Assembly: GCA_013115145.1 (NCBI GenBank)
Contig: JAAPAO010000343.1
Location: 1-37,653 of the forward strand
Source: Perkinsus chesapeaki
Taxonomy: Eukaryota; Perkinsozoa; Perkinsida; Perkinsidae
Length of the DNA: 37,653 nt
Direction of reading: 5' to 3'
Below the pieces are notes generated by a model. The model was not told the origin of the DNA and ran no database searches. It was given only the letters and a program-made list of their open reading frames with translations. Shown piece after piece: positions 20,582 through 31,138 of the stretch. Position numbers and translations under genes: made by a program. Each line of letters opens with the position of its first letter. The first letter of the stretch is position 1.

Positions 20582-23531
20582 TTATACCAGGAGAGCTATT
20601 CGGGAACGATGAGGCACAGCACTCACGTAGTGTACGCCTCGACTTAGGATATCTCTTGGCATAGGCGGCGGACAGAACTGGGGCTCGTGAACGTGCGACC
20701 TCCATATATGCGTCTGTGGACCATATATAGGCCGATTTGATAGGTGTAGGCATCTTACAGGCTCACGGGGATCCAATTGATTTGACATGACAGAGAAGCC
20801 GACCTTATTAGGCAGGTATGGATACTCGGCCGAATCGAATAACGACTCCAATGGGAGCTGGAAAGGAATAGAGGGACAGTGGTATGGTTGTTGAGGATCC
20901 ATGGATACCGTCCGACACATCGTGAAGTGACAGGATACGTCGTAACTGGTCTACTATAGCAGCTCGTTGTCACCTTATATGCTTCATTCTTCAACTCGTC
21001 GGAGAGCCAGAGCCATTCCTGCACGACCCGCCGATCAAGGAAAGGGTATCTTCCTTCTACTCCGTGCGAGCCGGCGACCAATTCCTGCACATGTGTCTCT
21101 GCTCGTATTGAGATGACTAGAGCACCTCCTTCATAAGGTAGTCCCTCTGAGTGCTCAGGAAGAAGGTTTTCCACGGAAACATTTCATGGAGGTCTGCCGG
21201 CCATAAGCCGCCAAACTGAGATTGCGCTCCGAACCGTGAGCCATTGAAACCATAGTCAGACAGAATCTCGTCGCCTCCAGCACCAGAGAGATATACCAAA
21301 GCACCTCAATTTGAGGACATGGCTGCTGCAGGAATGATGCCGTTTGTACCTTGATTTCGCATATGGCGACAGATAAGAGATAGCCCGCGCGAAGCTTGGT
21401 CGGCAGATAAGGACGGCGGGAGGTCCCTGATTACCAGACTAAAAAGGGCCAACCGACAGGAGTTACACATTATGTGTATAATTGAATCTTTCAACTCCGG
21501 TTGCCATCCATTCAGCTTCACCATCATCATCTCTTCGGGATATAACGACTAACCAGTGTTCGTTCACCGAGGCTCCTTTGTCGATTCTGGAACATACGCA
21601 TGCTTCGATAATTCAGCATGTATCCACCTCGATTCTATAACTGACAGATCCTCATCACCCACGATGGTCACTGCAGTGTGACGAAGCTCCAAGCGTATCA
21701 AGCCAAGATGGATGGCTCCCGAATCGTGCCTGAGGTCGCTCTACTTCTAAAACTTCGTCGGAAGTTTACCCGCTGCTGAGGCCGATGAACATCGGGTGCT
21801 GTGCTTGTCGAGTTCTCTTCTTTAAGGCGTCTATGAATGCTTCCTCGAAGTCGGTCGTCGTAACCTACGTCATTTACGGCAGGCCGATTTCATAATCGTG
21901 CGCACCTTGTGCTGTCTGAGGTCGAATTCCGTGATCGTCGTAGCGTGAGAAAAAATCATGGCACCGGCGGGATCCTCCACAAACACCAAAGCCGTATTCG
22001 GATCGACCATTCGTATACCAGTATCCTGGAAGTTGTTCCGGTTAGAGATGCTCGCAATCTCACCGTAAAGCCACACGCTTGCAACGCACTACGATAAGTC
22101 GCTGATGCGAACCGATTTCCCTCCGAAGCGAACCTAGGAACAGGAAGATGGATCCCACTTCACAGCTCTGGAAAAATAGGCAATTTTTGGACATATATGC
22201 CGATCTCAACATGCGGTGGCATGAAAAGGAAACAATCTCTATTTTTCCCGGAATTTCACGGAAAAGGAGATTCAGACCACATTTTTTTTGCTTTTCACGC
22301 ATTTTACGAGATTCAGAAAAAGATGTGGCGATGCAATGAAGAAAGTTAAACTTGAACTTTTCAATTGAGAAAGCCGTGTAAGTACATCAACATTTGGCAG
22401 GCCAGACTCTGCCTGGCAGAGTACAGGTGGAACGTGAATTCTATCGTACCATATAGGTTTGGTGCTGAAGGTATCGGTAGCTATTATCACTCTTCTCCTG
22501 GCCCCATCATGAACCAGAATCGCAAACTCTCCGTCAAGCTGGCGGATGAAAGATTCCGAGCCGAGTCTCCTAAGTGCGCAAGTTATGCACACATGACATT
22601 TCGTTCATACTCGTAAAGTGGAAGAATAACTTCACCATCGGAAGTTGCGTTTTCCAGGCCGAGCTCAAGCCAGTTATAAATTTCGCCATTGAACAATGCA
22701 AGCGCGTCATTTCGGCTGGACCTGAGGAAGCCACGACAGCTTACTGGTGGAACAACCGTGCGGTTTAGTTCCTTTGTCGGCGCGCGGACGGTGACCGAGC
22801 AAGCGGGGCTTTCCACGTCCTTTCCAACCGAGCGACAGCGTTCAACCTCAGATGGGATTTCTTCGCAGCCTCAGGAAGCAATATTGCGAGTCGTAGAGTC
22901 ATTCCGATTTGCGCTGTACTATGCAGAAGTGCAACTCTTGTTCAAGCAGGTAGCTCACCTACATCAACGGCTGTGGTACAAGATCGCCTGTCATGTGTAG
23001 CAAGTTGTGAACGTATGTGTATCTGCGGAAGTCGTCCTAGATGTGCTCAATGCTGGAAGTTAGTTCTTCGATACTTCAAATTAACCCTGGCAAATCGCTA
23101 GTAGCCATTTAGATTCATTCTCGTTCCTTTGAAATCTACAGATATTGCCTATCGAACCCCTGACTGTTTTCTGGACTCGCTACGCGGCGTCGTGCCAAGC
23201 GACGCGGTCCCTATCCGAGTAACCCTCTATAGGCTGACATTCGAGAATGGCTAATGTAATCAAGAAGCTCCTCTTGCCGGACAACTTCTTTAGAGTAATA
23301 CCCACCGTTCATTCCGGCAGAACTGAGAGCCTTAATTAGGCCCTAGTCGAAATTCCCGGTTCTGCCAACTACGCCCCAACCGGGCTACTAGAGTCTATGC
23401 CGGTCTCACTTCCCTTCCTTGTCCCTCCAAATGGTCGTAGCGTCCGGTCCCCGGTGTTTCATCAATCTATTAGCGGCTTTGATATCCAAATCGCTCAATG
23501 GGAAATTAGCGAACAGGAAGCTACATCCCAT
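20582..23531 (-). CDS. divergent asparagine synthetase-like protein
   Basis: Class II glutamine amidotransferase plus asparagine synthase domains. Amidotransferase blocks, N to C: MGCSFLFANFPLSDL, MKHRGPDATT, YTYVHNLLHMTGD, ALFNGEIYNWLELG, FIRQLDGEFAILVHD and DTFSTKPIWYD. Synthase blocks: MFIGLSSGHDSGAIHLGL (PP-loop), VYLSGAGGDEILSDYGFNGS and SHGVEGRYPFLDRRVVQEW. Proposed exons include 23531-23410, 23036-22963, 22721-22593, 22569-22434, to 21906, to 21770, 21729-21628, 21586-21467, 21438-21350 and from 21304. Introns are 23-50 nt where resolved. The join of exons 1 and 2 is out by one base and some middle exons are undefined. The cysteine is residue 3 (MGC), not residue 2 as in MCG proteins. 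Past PYLPNKVGFSV (about 20790) open segments continue to about 20.1 kb, so the C terminus is uncertain; 20582 is the first unspliced stop. Confidence 0.75.
21439..21466 (-). other. putative 28-nt intron in the asparagine synthetase-like gene
   Basis: GTAACTCC...TTTTTAG, 28 nt. Removing it joins RFNYTHN to LVIRDLPPSLSADQASRGLS in frame, matching the expected block before the SGAGGDE loop. The unspliced frame does not continue. Confidence 0.5.
22570..22592 (-). other. putative 23-nt intron (or frameshift)
   Basis: GTGTGCATAACTTGCGCACTTAG on the minus strand, 23 nt with GT-AG borders. Removing it joins ILPLYEYERNVM to RLGSESFIRQLDGEFA, two adjacent conserved blocks lying in different frames. 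A one-base indel would be the alternative. Confidence 0.4.
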
Positions 23532-23539
23532 CGAGGGCT

Positions 23540-24330
23540 GTAACAACGTGGCGATCAAGGTTGAGCTAGCCCAGAGTATCATGACCAATTTGAGGAAGAA
23601 CGCTGAAGCGACAGGTGTTATATATATCAGAGAGCACGAAGCTCTCGGAAGGAGAGCCTCGGTACGTCAATCTCGGGTTTTTCAGTTTCGTAGAGCACAT
23701 GCGAGCTTTCATGACGATGCAAGTAGTTACAGAGGCTTACATGAGCTCGTATTCTATTACCGCTCGCGTCATTAGCTCTATGGGTCCATTTATACAAGCC
23801 GGACTTATCCTCACCGGTGCTTATTTATTAAATTTTTAGTAGTGTATGAGCGAACTCACTGTTGGCACCCTCCCGAATGAGGAGCTATGGGTCATGGACG
23901 ATCTAGTTCCGAAGAGGTTACTTGGTCTCGTCTTGACCCTTGTCATGGTAAGCCGAAATAGGGTCTACGGCGATTCCGGGGGATAAATTATTCATTCGCC
24001 GAGTTCATCGTGAGATCGGCTGAGGTTACCATCAAGTGAGATCCGAGAAGAGTCTAGTGGGGCTTTCAGCCGCCTCATCCACTTCGTTTTCACTGCAACT
24101 CAAACACAGGACTTCAGCAAATTATTGTGACACTTGGGCACTCCACATGACCGTGCAAAGCGGCTTCACTATTGATTAAACCATCCTAGGAGCGGTCTCG
24201 GAGGCGCAGGAACTAATCTGAAGAATGTGGCGTCAATTTCATGGATGAGATGTAATCAAGAATTTCGCTCAGCATGCTGGGCGGCATTGGAATGCGCATG
24301 TTGATAAAGGAAGATACTCTTCACAGGAGA
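23540..24330. other. region upstream of the asparagine synthetase-like gene
   Basis: Should hold the promoter of the minus-strand gene. A 74-codon plus-strand frame at 23615-23839 (VEHMRAFMTMQVVTEAYMSS, hydrophobic end) and a minus-strand segment at about 24300-24230 (MRIPMPPSMLSEILDYISSM) look partly coding but are not tied to any gene. Confidence 0.25.
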
Positions 24331-24334
24331 CTCT

Positions 24335-24634
24335 TTAGATTGTTGACAAATATAATAATGAACTCCGCCGAGAGACTTCACAGCTTAAACTAATACAGCC
24401 ATGCGGCGCAGGGAGAAAGCAAAACAGCGCAGCGCGAACTTGGCACTGCCAAGCTGACAGAAGAAAGTTCACCAGCCGGCGCTCTGGCTCACCCTCGTCG
24501 ATGTCGAAATCATCCAGTGTCATCCATTGGACAAATTCATCGAACTCTAGAGAGCCAGATTTGTCAGAATCGATGATTAGCCACTTCGCCTGACCACCGA
24601 GACTGATACGAAGAACAACGCGGATTGAACACAT
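24335..24634 (-). CDS. EF-hand coding segment, gene limits unknown
   Basis: The open frame reads GGQAKWLIIDSDKSGSLEF then DEFVQWMTLDDFDIDEGEPE. DSDKSGSLEFDE is a complete EF-hand loop with D, D, S, S, E at the ligand positions, so calcium binding is likely. Acceptor-like TCAG precedes the segment and GTGAGC/GTGAAC donors lie inside or after it. It may be a 3' exon of the minus-strand gene that starts at 29180, or of a separate gene; the assembly gap prevents a decision. Confidence 0.5.
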   Translation of the reverse strand: MCSIRVVLRISLGGQAKWLIIDSDKSGSLEFDEFVQWMTLDDFDIDEGEPERRLVNFLLSAWQCQVRAALFCFLPAPHGCISLSCEVSRRSSLLYLSTI

Positions 24635-24829
24635 CCGGGCATTATTGATCGTATTCCCCGGGCAAAGTAGCGGCCAAAATCAAAGAGCACGAGTAGCAAG
24701 TACCATTCTACTCGCCTCATCAGAATTCTATTTTCGTTGACGCGCCTTGTAGTTGAGATTGAAGAACACCCATGACATAGGAGAAAAAGTTGAGAATCAC
24801 GTTGATAGAAGTACTGCAACCACACCGGG

Positions 24830-25265
24830 CTTCACACATACGCAAATCTAGATGGAAGTCACTAGAATCTTAATCGAAAGGCTTCAATTAAAAGTGAAAT
24901 AGCAACAAGTCCACAGGGACGGTTCAGTGACAGGGTGCAGAAAATGGAGGACTTCATTCCTGGAGCCATCAGATGAAACTCAGCATATCTATTGACTCAT
25001 TCCAGTAGTTTGCATCAGAGAGTTACTGATGTTATCGAGGTTACTAGGTTAGGGGGGGTAGCAGAGATGCAATCGAGATATGTTACTGGATTTCGATCGA
25101 TAATATGCTACAGGAACATTGCTCCCAGACCAACAAGAAACATCGAATGCATTCCGCCCGACTTCTAAGAGCTCCCTGATCGACAAACCCCCGGGAGTGT
25201 GACACTATAGATTTAAATGCTTTTTTCGAGTGTCTATGCCTAGAAACACACTACGTTATACTATG
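24830..25265. other. no gene seen
   Basis: I see no frame with convincing coding character on either strand between the EF-hand segment and the tandem repeat. Confidence 0.3.
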
Positions 25266-25531
25266 TACTAAGTTACTATGTTACTTAACATATTTACTAA
25301 GTTACTATGTTACTTAACATATTCACTAAGTTACTATGNNNNNNNNNNNNNNNNNNNNNNNNNNNNNNNNNNNNNNNNNNNNNNNNNNNNNNNNNNNNNN
25401 NNNNNNNNNNNNNNNNNNNNNNNNNNNNNNNNNNNNNTACTATGTTACTTAACATATTTACTAAGTTACTATGTTACTTAACATATTTACTAAGTTACTA
25501 TGTTACTTAACGTATTTACTAACATATGTAT
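25266..25531. repeat. 29-nt tandem repeat, interrupted by the assembly gap
   Basis: AT-rich unit of 29 nt (TACTAAGTTACTATGTTACT plus TAACATATT). Copies are recognisable on both sides of the N run with one or two substitutions (a C for T near 25324, a G for A near 25512). The true copy number is unknown because the assembly breaks inside the array. Confidence 0.9.
25339..25437. other. assembly gap (99 N)
   Basis: A run of 99 N in the tandem array. Its length need not reflect the true distance. Confidence 0.99.
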
Positions 25532-25860
25532 TATGTTATTTTTATCAATGTGAGTTCAAAAAAAGGATCAGGAAGAGTTAGATACTGCAGCTACTTCAAA
25601 TTGTTCATCAGTTATATCCGGGCAGAGTTCCTCGGCAAGGCCTCGTACAGCAGCTTTCGATAATGACTAGGAATGGATCATGGTACAGATGACTTTCAAG
25701 CGAGCCACCTGGGGATCGTCGGGGTAGTTATCTTGGCCCTCAGGCAAAAGTGTGCCGAATTGCTCCAGTAACCATTCCAGACGGATGATGTTGATGTTAT
25801 ATCTGATAGAGTTTGTCGGGCACCACGGACTTACGGCGCCGCCTTACCGGTCCGATAGCT
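25532..25860. other. no gene seen, flank of the tandem repeat
   Basis: AT-rich at first, then mixed. Short open frames only; nothing supported. Confidence 0.3.
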
Positions 25861-25959
25861 CTTTCATCGAAGGTTTGCCTTGCCTGCTCGGAGCGCCTCC
25901 TGGAACATGCTCCAGCGCTGCACCTGCGCAGAATCAGAAGGATAAAATAAAAGAAGTAT

Positions 25960-26427
25960 AATAAATGTAATAGTGTATAGAGTTTCAAGGAGACTACATT
26001 CAATGACACTCCACGCTGCCTGCTCGAGGAAAGCACCATTCAAGCACTTGCCTGAGCCATCGCCTTCATCCTGGAATCCGGTGCCAGTCAGATCGGGGAG
26101 CTCCTCCGAAGTTGACCGAAGATGGACATCTTTGGTCAGTCTGAACCCGTCATAGGAGGGCAAGCAAAAAGAAACGACTTACGCGACTTTCCTTCTGAGG
26201 ATGGCGAACTCCTCAGGATTCATAACCAGCTCCAGACTCTCACTGTCGACTATGCCGTCTTCACATTCACATACGAGAAGGCGTTGAAGAAGCGCCCACT
26301 GGTGCATGCAGATGACGGTCCTAAAAGATTCGGATCCTCTTCGAGTAGGAAGGGGCGCAGCGAAGACCTTGAGAGAAAATAATGTTAAAAGGAAGGTTAA
26401 CTTATCAGTGCAGGTATGTGACACCAT
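25960..26427 (-). CDS. unidentified minus-strand coding segments
   Basis: Open stretches on the minus strand: 26400-26270 reading LRPFLLEEDPNLLGPSSACT then SGRFFNAFSY, a segment in another frame ending in a stop near 26179 (SESLELVMNPEEFAILRRKV), and 26163-26050 (RSTSEELPDLTGTGFQDEGD). Plausibly three exons of one gene, but the joins are not proven. No domain is recognised. It lies between two EF-hand-bearing regions on the same strand. Confidence 0.3.
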
Positions 26428-26759
26428 TCACTACAGTTCGAGCTCGGTGACCGTACTACAGTCACCCCAGGGGGCTGATACACAAGCTTGTTCAAAGCTT
26501 CAGGGTTTGAAGTTGATAAACCATTTCAAACAACCGGAATTTCGTGGAGCGGGTTCAAACCGGTTTAATAATTCTCTCAACTTTGAGCAAGCTTGTGAGA
26601 TAGGCGCCAGGTCGTCCATTCAGCCCAACGATAAAAGCCTCCTGAAGGTATCCAAAATCTGACATGGAGCGTAAATGACGTTTCCCTGCACATATGAGTT
26701 ATGTAGATAAATCCATAGATCCCGAGGAGATTCCACCGTCCCGCCCTAGCAACGACTCC

Positions 26760-27112
26760 CTCACCATCGGACATCCTCAGGAGCAGAAATTTGATACCCA
26801 TTAAGTGCAGCGAGCTCCGGGGCAATGTCATCTCGGCAAAAGCGCTTCGGATCCTTGCGGAATCCTGCTTTCTCCAGCAGATCGCATATGAGCTCGACGT
26901 GTGCTCCTTTCGGTGGCACCTGCAAGATCCCGCTCGTGTGATTCCTAAGCCGCCCGTCACCTCATCGACGACTTCAGATTCGTCATCAGGTTCCATTCCT
27001 GTGAGGATGTAATCCTCATCGAGAATCCTTTGTATCTCCTTGTTCTCCAGCAAATGCGTGCAGAGGTGTGCGAACCTTGCCAAGAGCGCGAGCTCGTTAA
27101 GAGTAACAAAGC
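26760..27112 (-). CDS. unidentified minus-strand protein segment, two exons
   Basis: The first exon (about 27112-26967) reads VTLNELALLARFAHLCTHLL, ENKEIQRILDEDYILTG and MEPDDESEVVDE. A 46-nt intron starting GTGACG and ending TTGCAG leads in phase to VPPKGAHVELICDLLEKAGF, RKDPKRFCRDDIAPELAALN and GYQISAPEDVR (to about 26768). Strong coding character, no family recognised. Probably downstream exons of the gene that starts at 29180. Confidence 0.45.
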
Positions 27113-28080
27113 TGCCATGGAGACAGATTTATCAACCAGCTCGTCGAGTTGATGAAAACTAGGCTATCGACTGGACATCCTGCCGAGTCTGCCTTATCTA
27201 CCTACGAACTGTTCCATTATTTCAGACCCGAAACGGGTGCTGTGTCGCAGTTTCTGTTGAACCACAGTTCGACACAATAATTGCTAGTTTTCGATACACT
27301 GTACATAGATACGTATACTGTATCGATATATACAGTATATATACATCGATATATATATAGGAAAACACTAGCTTTAATAAGGTAGGCGTAAGGTGTCATC
27401 TTCTTACTCATGCTTCTCCCTTTCTTCATCGGCCCGCATAGCCTCCACCGCGGCAGCTTCCTTTTCTTCCGTAGCAGCCGCCTCACGCTCCTACCACACC
27501 ACACAAGATCTATCATTATTCGTTTGCTATTTAGGTTTTATTCTCCTCAACAGAATGCTTCCCGCGCCGAGCCGAAAGCAGACGAAATTCCCGCAAAGCG
27601 TTCTTTCCTCGCCTCGGGCACGCGACCGCGCGCAACTATACAACACTAAATGTGGCTGAAGTTAAGAGCGCCGCGCTGGCAGTGTTGGTATGTCCGTATG
27701 GGTTAGTCAGGATCTTCTTGATTCCGTCATTGCTCCTTCCACCAGAGGCATAAAAATGAAACATCTCGTAAAGAGCATAGGCGCAAAAACAATTCTTGGT
27801 AAAACTTCGAGACGCTGGAGTCTCATCGGTTGGCTACGCCTCTGATTTCGAACATAGCTCAACGGAATGCCACTGATTGACATTCTCGAAGTTATTAGTT
27901 ACTTCACAAGACGTCTGTCCAACTGCCTGATCGAGATGACCCCACCGGAAAGCCAGGAAAAGTAGTTCTGAGAGAGTCCCCTTTAGACGCCCACCTGGGT
28001 CTCTTTGTGGTGCTTGCGAGCTTGCGCACGAACGAATGCTGTCCACTTTAAGGGCACTCCACCTGCAAGATGGCCATCTT
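27113..28080. other. mostly unassigned, includes an AT palindromic tract
   Basis: The 27290-27360 stretch is rich in TATA / GTATACTGTATCGATATATA words that can fold on themselves. Open frames on both strands (for example 27217-27516 and 27393-27659) are low-complexity Ser/Arg/Leu and look like chance. Confidence 0.3.
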
Positions 28081-28084
28081 GATC

Positions 28085-29180
28085 TCCAAGAGCACAGTAA
28101 AGTGGAAATCTCACCCGGTCCTGTTGCTGGCCCGGCAAACCAATGCCAGAACTCATCGAAGTCGATCGAATCCTTTCCGGCAAAAGCTTCCAGTATTTTC
28201 GGTGTGCTGCAGTATTTACAGTTTATCAGCTCGCCACCGAGCCAGGCGAGTTCGTCAAGAACGGCAACAACCTTATGAATCGCGCTGATTCGGACTTGTC
28301 GTCTTGAACAGAAGCCTTCGAAGACGCCACGTATCTCCTTTTTTCGTCGGTATATCTGATACAGTGATTTTGATGCCTTCCGGCATAATCACAGATGAAA
28401 GCTATCAGACCTGGGCGAAACCCCTCCGAAAAGGTGTCAAAAATCCCCTTATAGATTGGAAGCAGTTTCAAGACCTTCTCGGAAAGTGTTGAGGAACTCT
28501 TCAAAGGCCCTCCGGAAGTTCTTGAAAGTAATTTTAATTTCAAAAGCCCTGCCTTCTCTACGCCCGAAGCGTATGCTTCTAGATTATCTCGCAGCACACT
28601 GTTGGTCTCCACGTAAGCTTATTAAAATGTCGCCCCATCATGCCGGGTGTTATGGCGTTATTTTTCTTGTTCATTCCTTCTTCTGCTACCGATTGATGGC
28701 AGGTCCAACCTCTGGCGCAATCGATTCAGATTTGGTGCTTGTCAAAATTTCTTTATTCGGTTAGTTCTCTTACTTCCCGTCGTCCTCTCTCAAGCTCGGC
28801 CCATTCCGAGAACTGCTCCACGTTTGCGTCTCCGATTCTACCGCTACTGGGGTTATTCCGTAGCAAATACTGGGCCAGCCAAGCCAGCGGGCAGAATCTA
28901 CTCCTCACTAGCGGATCAGCGTCGTCGCGAAAATGAAGTTTTTCGACCTGTGGAAGGTGCGCGTGTTATCGCTTTGGTACTGCTGTCCTACTTCAAGCGC
29001 TAGGGCTGCTAGTCCCTTGGCCAGGACGGGCCATAGGGACTCCACCAAATAAATATCCCAATCGGAGTCGGTCGTGGAAGGTTTAACTAGTTTCTGGAAG
29101 AATGTTCTATCGAGGACTATGTCGTCTTCGATTTCCCGGGTTGACGGTAGCCTTCTTTCCTTAGGTACTTCTACGACCAT
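28085..29180 (-). CDS. Dpy-30-motif / EF-hand protein, N-terminal part
   Basis: Starts at the ATG at 29180: MVVEVPKERRLPSTREIEDD, then YLVESLWPVLAKGLAALALE. The 44-nt intron 28948-28991 leads in phase to exon 28947-28774, reading VEKLHFRDDADPLVRSRFCP and LAWLAQYLLRNNP. The pair YLxxxxxPxLxxGLxxL ... PLxWLAxYLLRNNP is the two-helix Dpy-30/RIIa-like docking motif seen in many axonemal and EF-hand proteins. Downstream, a segment at about 28560-28460 reads FKNFRRAFEEFLNTFREGLE, and 28195-28110 reads KDSIDFDEFWHWFAGPA, half of an EF-hand. Likely a calcium-responsive ciliary protein. Exons after 28774 are not joined, and the gene may continue to 26.7 kb or beyond. Confidence 0.5.
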
Positions 29181-29549
29181 AAAGCAACAGGCTGGAACCG
29201 AGGTTAGGGTGCGATGAGGAGAGTTATATATTTGTGTCAGCCTTCCTAGTGCGGAGGTTCAATAGAAGGTTTGATAGGAAATCCGTTCCACGCGGGAGCA
29301 AACGGAGTCCTGAGTCCCGGTTGAGCAGTTTCTTCTCATTGACGGAGTTCTTCTAGTTAGCTCGGAGAACAGTTTTCGAAGGAATCTTGAAGAGGTTTTT
29401 ATCGCGTGAATCTATCTGACAGAATCAACAATCGTCGAGATTCTTTGCGGCGGACGGTCCGTTTAAAAAGTGCGCTGTTACAGTCGCGCTCGCCCGGATA
29501 ATCGATTTGCGCGCAAGTTCCCTTTTTCGAGCGGCAGTCTCTTATACCT
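29181..29549. promoter_or_regulatory. divergent intergenic region
   Basis: 369 bp between two ATGs pointing away from each other (29180 minus, 29550 plus). It must carry both 5' ends. I see no TATA box or clear repeat. Confidence 0.4.
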
Positions 29550-30971
29550 ATGAGTGAGGCTTGCACTTTAGAGCACTTGAAAGATACCCTATGTCTGGAC
29601 TCTATTGGCAGTCCTACTGTAGAGGTCACCGTGGAAGCGGTGCTTCTACTAGTTGCCTTTGCTATTTTGGCGTTGGCCGCTGATCACCTTTGCGACTCCA
29701 TGGAGACTCTCTGTGATCATTGGGGCCTGCCAGAAGAGATCGGCGGTGCAACTTTTATGGCCTTCGGAGGCGCTGTACCCGAAATCACGGTCAATTCGAT
29801 GGCTACTATGAAAGCCATATCTCAAGGGGCTAAAGGTGGGCCAGCTGACGCGGCCCTGGGCATCGGGGCCATCCTCGGCAGCGGTTTGCTAGCATTCCTG
29901 ACAGTGCCCGCCATTTGCAGCATTGCCAACCAGAACAAAGCTCCTTTGTTGCTTAAAAGAAGGCCTTTGACCAGAGACGTCCTGTTCTACGGCGCATCGG
30001 TGCTGGTGCTTCTCCACGCTTTAAGAACTTCTATATCGGCGAAGCACGGCCTTTGCCTTCTCCTCATCTATGCAGTCTACGTCACGACCCTCTGCTATGG
30101 TGATCAAGTCCGTTCGTGGTACACTCAGTGGCGTGTGACTCATCGACATGGTGTGGCTGCTGCCATGGAGCCGTCCAAGACGCCTGAGGGAACCGCGGAT
30201 TTCCAGAGTTTCAGGGAGTTCAGGAAAAAAGCGAATAACAAACAGAGCTCGGTCTTTAGAGAGAAATACGACGAGGAGCTCGCCTTGCCGTTGATTGAAA
30301 CTGGCACTACGCCGTCTGGGACCGCAGCGCCTCAGAAGGCTTCGGTATTGGACAATCTGCAGGCTGATTTTGATAGGTTAGTTCGGCCTTTGGAGAGATT
30401 AATCGATCTCACATGTCCGGATTGCCGAATCTATCAACCTCGGGAGAATCTTTATCTCTTAACCTTCGTGGTATCTTTCCTATGGGTCGGCCTAGCGTCG
30501 TCCCTGATCGGGTGTGTGGTCGATAGATGGGTGACAATGCTTCAGAACCCAAGCTCCAGCGGTTTCTTCGGCCTGGTATTGGTCGCCTTGGGAGCTGAGA
30601 TCCCCGATGCCATCAACGCTCTCACAGCCTCAAGTCGAGGCTACGGCTCTATGGCAGCTGCATCCTGCGTCGGCTCGCAAATCATCAACATCTGCGTTGG
30701 TCTTGGCCTGCCCTGGGCCCTGTCCGTGCTGGCGTCGGGTTCAGTACCGGTCTCCTCGGCAAGTTGCTCCTTCCTTAAAGCCGTTGGCTCTGTCAACGCC
30801 GCAGTGGCATCGGTGTTGGCAGCCTGGCTCATCTGGCAGGGCCGCGCGTCCGGGGCGAGCCAGTTTTGTATCGTGGATCGGCGGAAGGGATTGGCGATGC
30901 TCCAGTGCTACCTGGGAGTGATAAGTCTCTTTGGCCTGCTAACATTCGCGGGCGTCTTTGGAGGTAAATGA
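29550..30971 (+). CDS. K+-dependent Na+/Ca2+ exchanger-like protein (CaCA superfamily)
   Basis: Single-exon, 473 aa. Membrane cation/Ca2+ exchanger with the two alpha repeats that form the ion path. Alpha-1, about residues 62-115: GGATFMAFGGAVPEITVNSM followed by GIGAILGSGLLAFLTVPAIC. Alpha-2, about residues 338-392: GLVLVALGAEIPDAINALTA followed by GSQIINICVGLGLPWALSV. These match the NCKX/SLC24 patterns GSSAPELFTS and GSQVFDI-type motifs, but the Ser-rich ion-binding turns are altered (GGAVPE, GAEIPD). About ten hydrophobic segments surround a polar cytosolic loop at residues 200-290. The first ~25 residues are not clearly a signal peptide. Part of a block of four intronless genes. Confidence 0.8.
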   Translation: MSEACTLEHLKDTLCLDSIGSPTVEVTVEAVLLLVAFAILALAADHLCDSMETLCDHWGLPEEIGGATFMAFGGAVPEITVNSMATMKAISQGAKGGPADAALGIGAILGSGLLAFLTVPAICSIANQNKAPLLLKRRPLTRDVLFYGASVLVLLHALRTSISAKHGLCLLLIYAVYVTTLCYGDQVRSWYTQWRVTHRHGVAAAMEPSKTPEGTADFQSFREFRKKANNKQSSVFREKYDEELALPLIETGTTPSGTAAPQKASVLDNLQADFDRLVRPLERLIDLTCPDCRIYQPRENLYLLTFVVSFLWVGLASSLIGCVVDRWVTMLQNPSSSGFFGLVLVALGAEIPDAINALTASSRGYGSMAAASCVGSQIINICVGLGLPWALSVLASGSVPVSSASCSFLKAVGSVNAAVASVLAAWLIWQGRASGASQFCIVDRRKGLAMLQCYLGVISLFGLLTFAGVFGGK

Positions 30972-31138
30972 GTCTTAGTTTTCTGAAAAGCTAGTCCGGC
31001 TGGGTCCCACGTCAACGTGTGATGGGTGATGATATCGTCTTGTGGGAGTTACAGTACCCTTTGTAGAATATAATAGTATTTCATTAGTGGCATCCTGGCC
31101 TGTTGCGTTCTCATCGCCTCGGCATCCTTCAGCTCGCC

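Noticed and set aside
31103-31138. N-terminal extension of the GPI-type protein from 31103
   Set aside because: It needs a TTG start; the ATG at 31139 begins directly with a good signal peptide.
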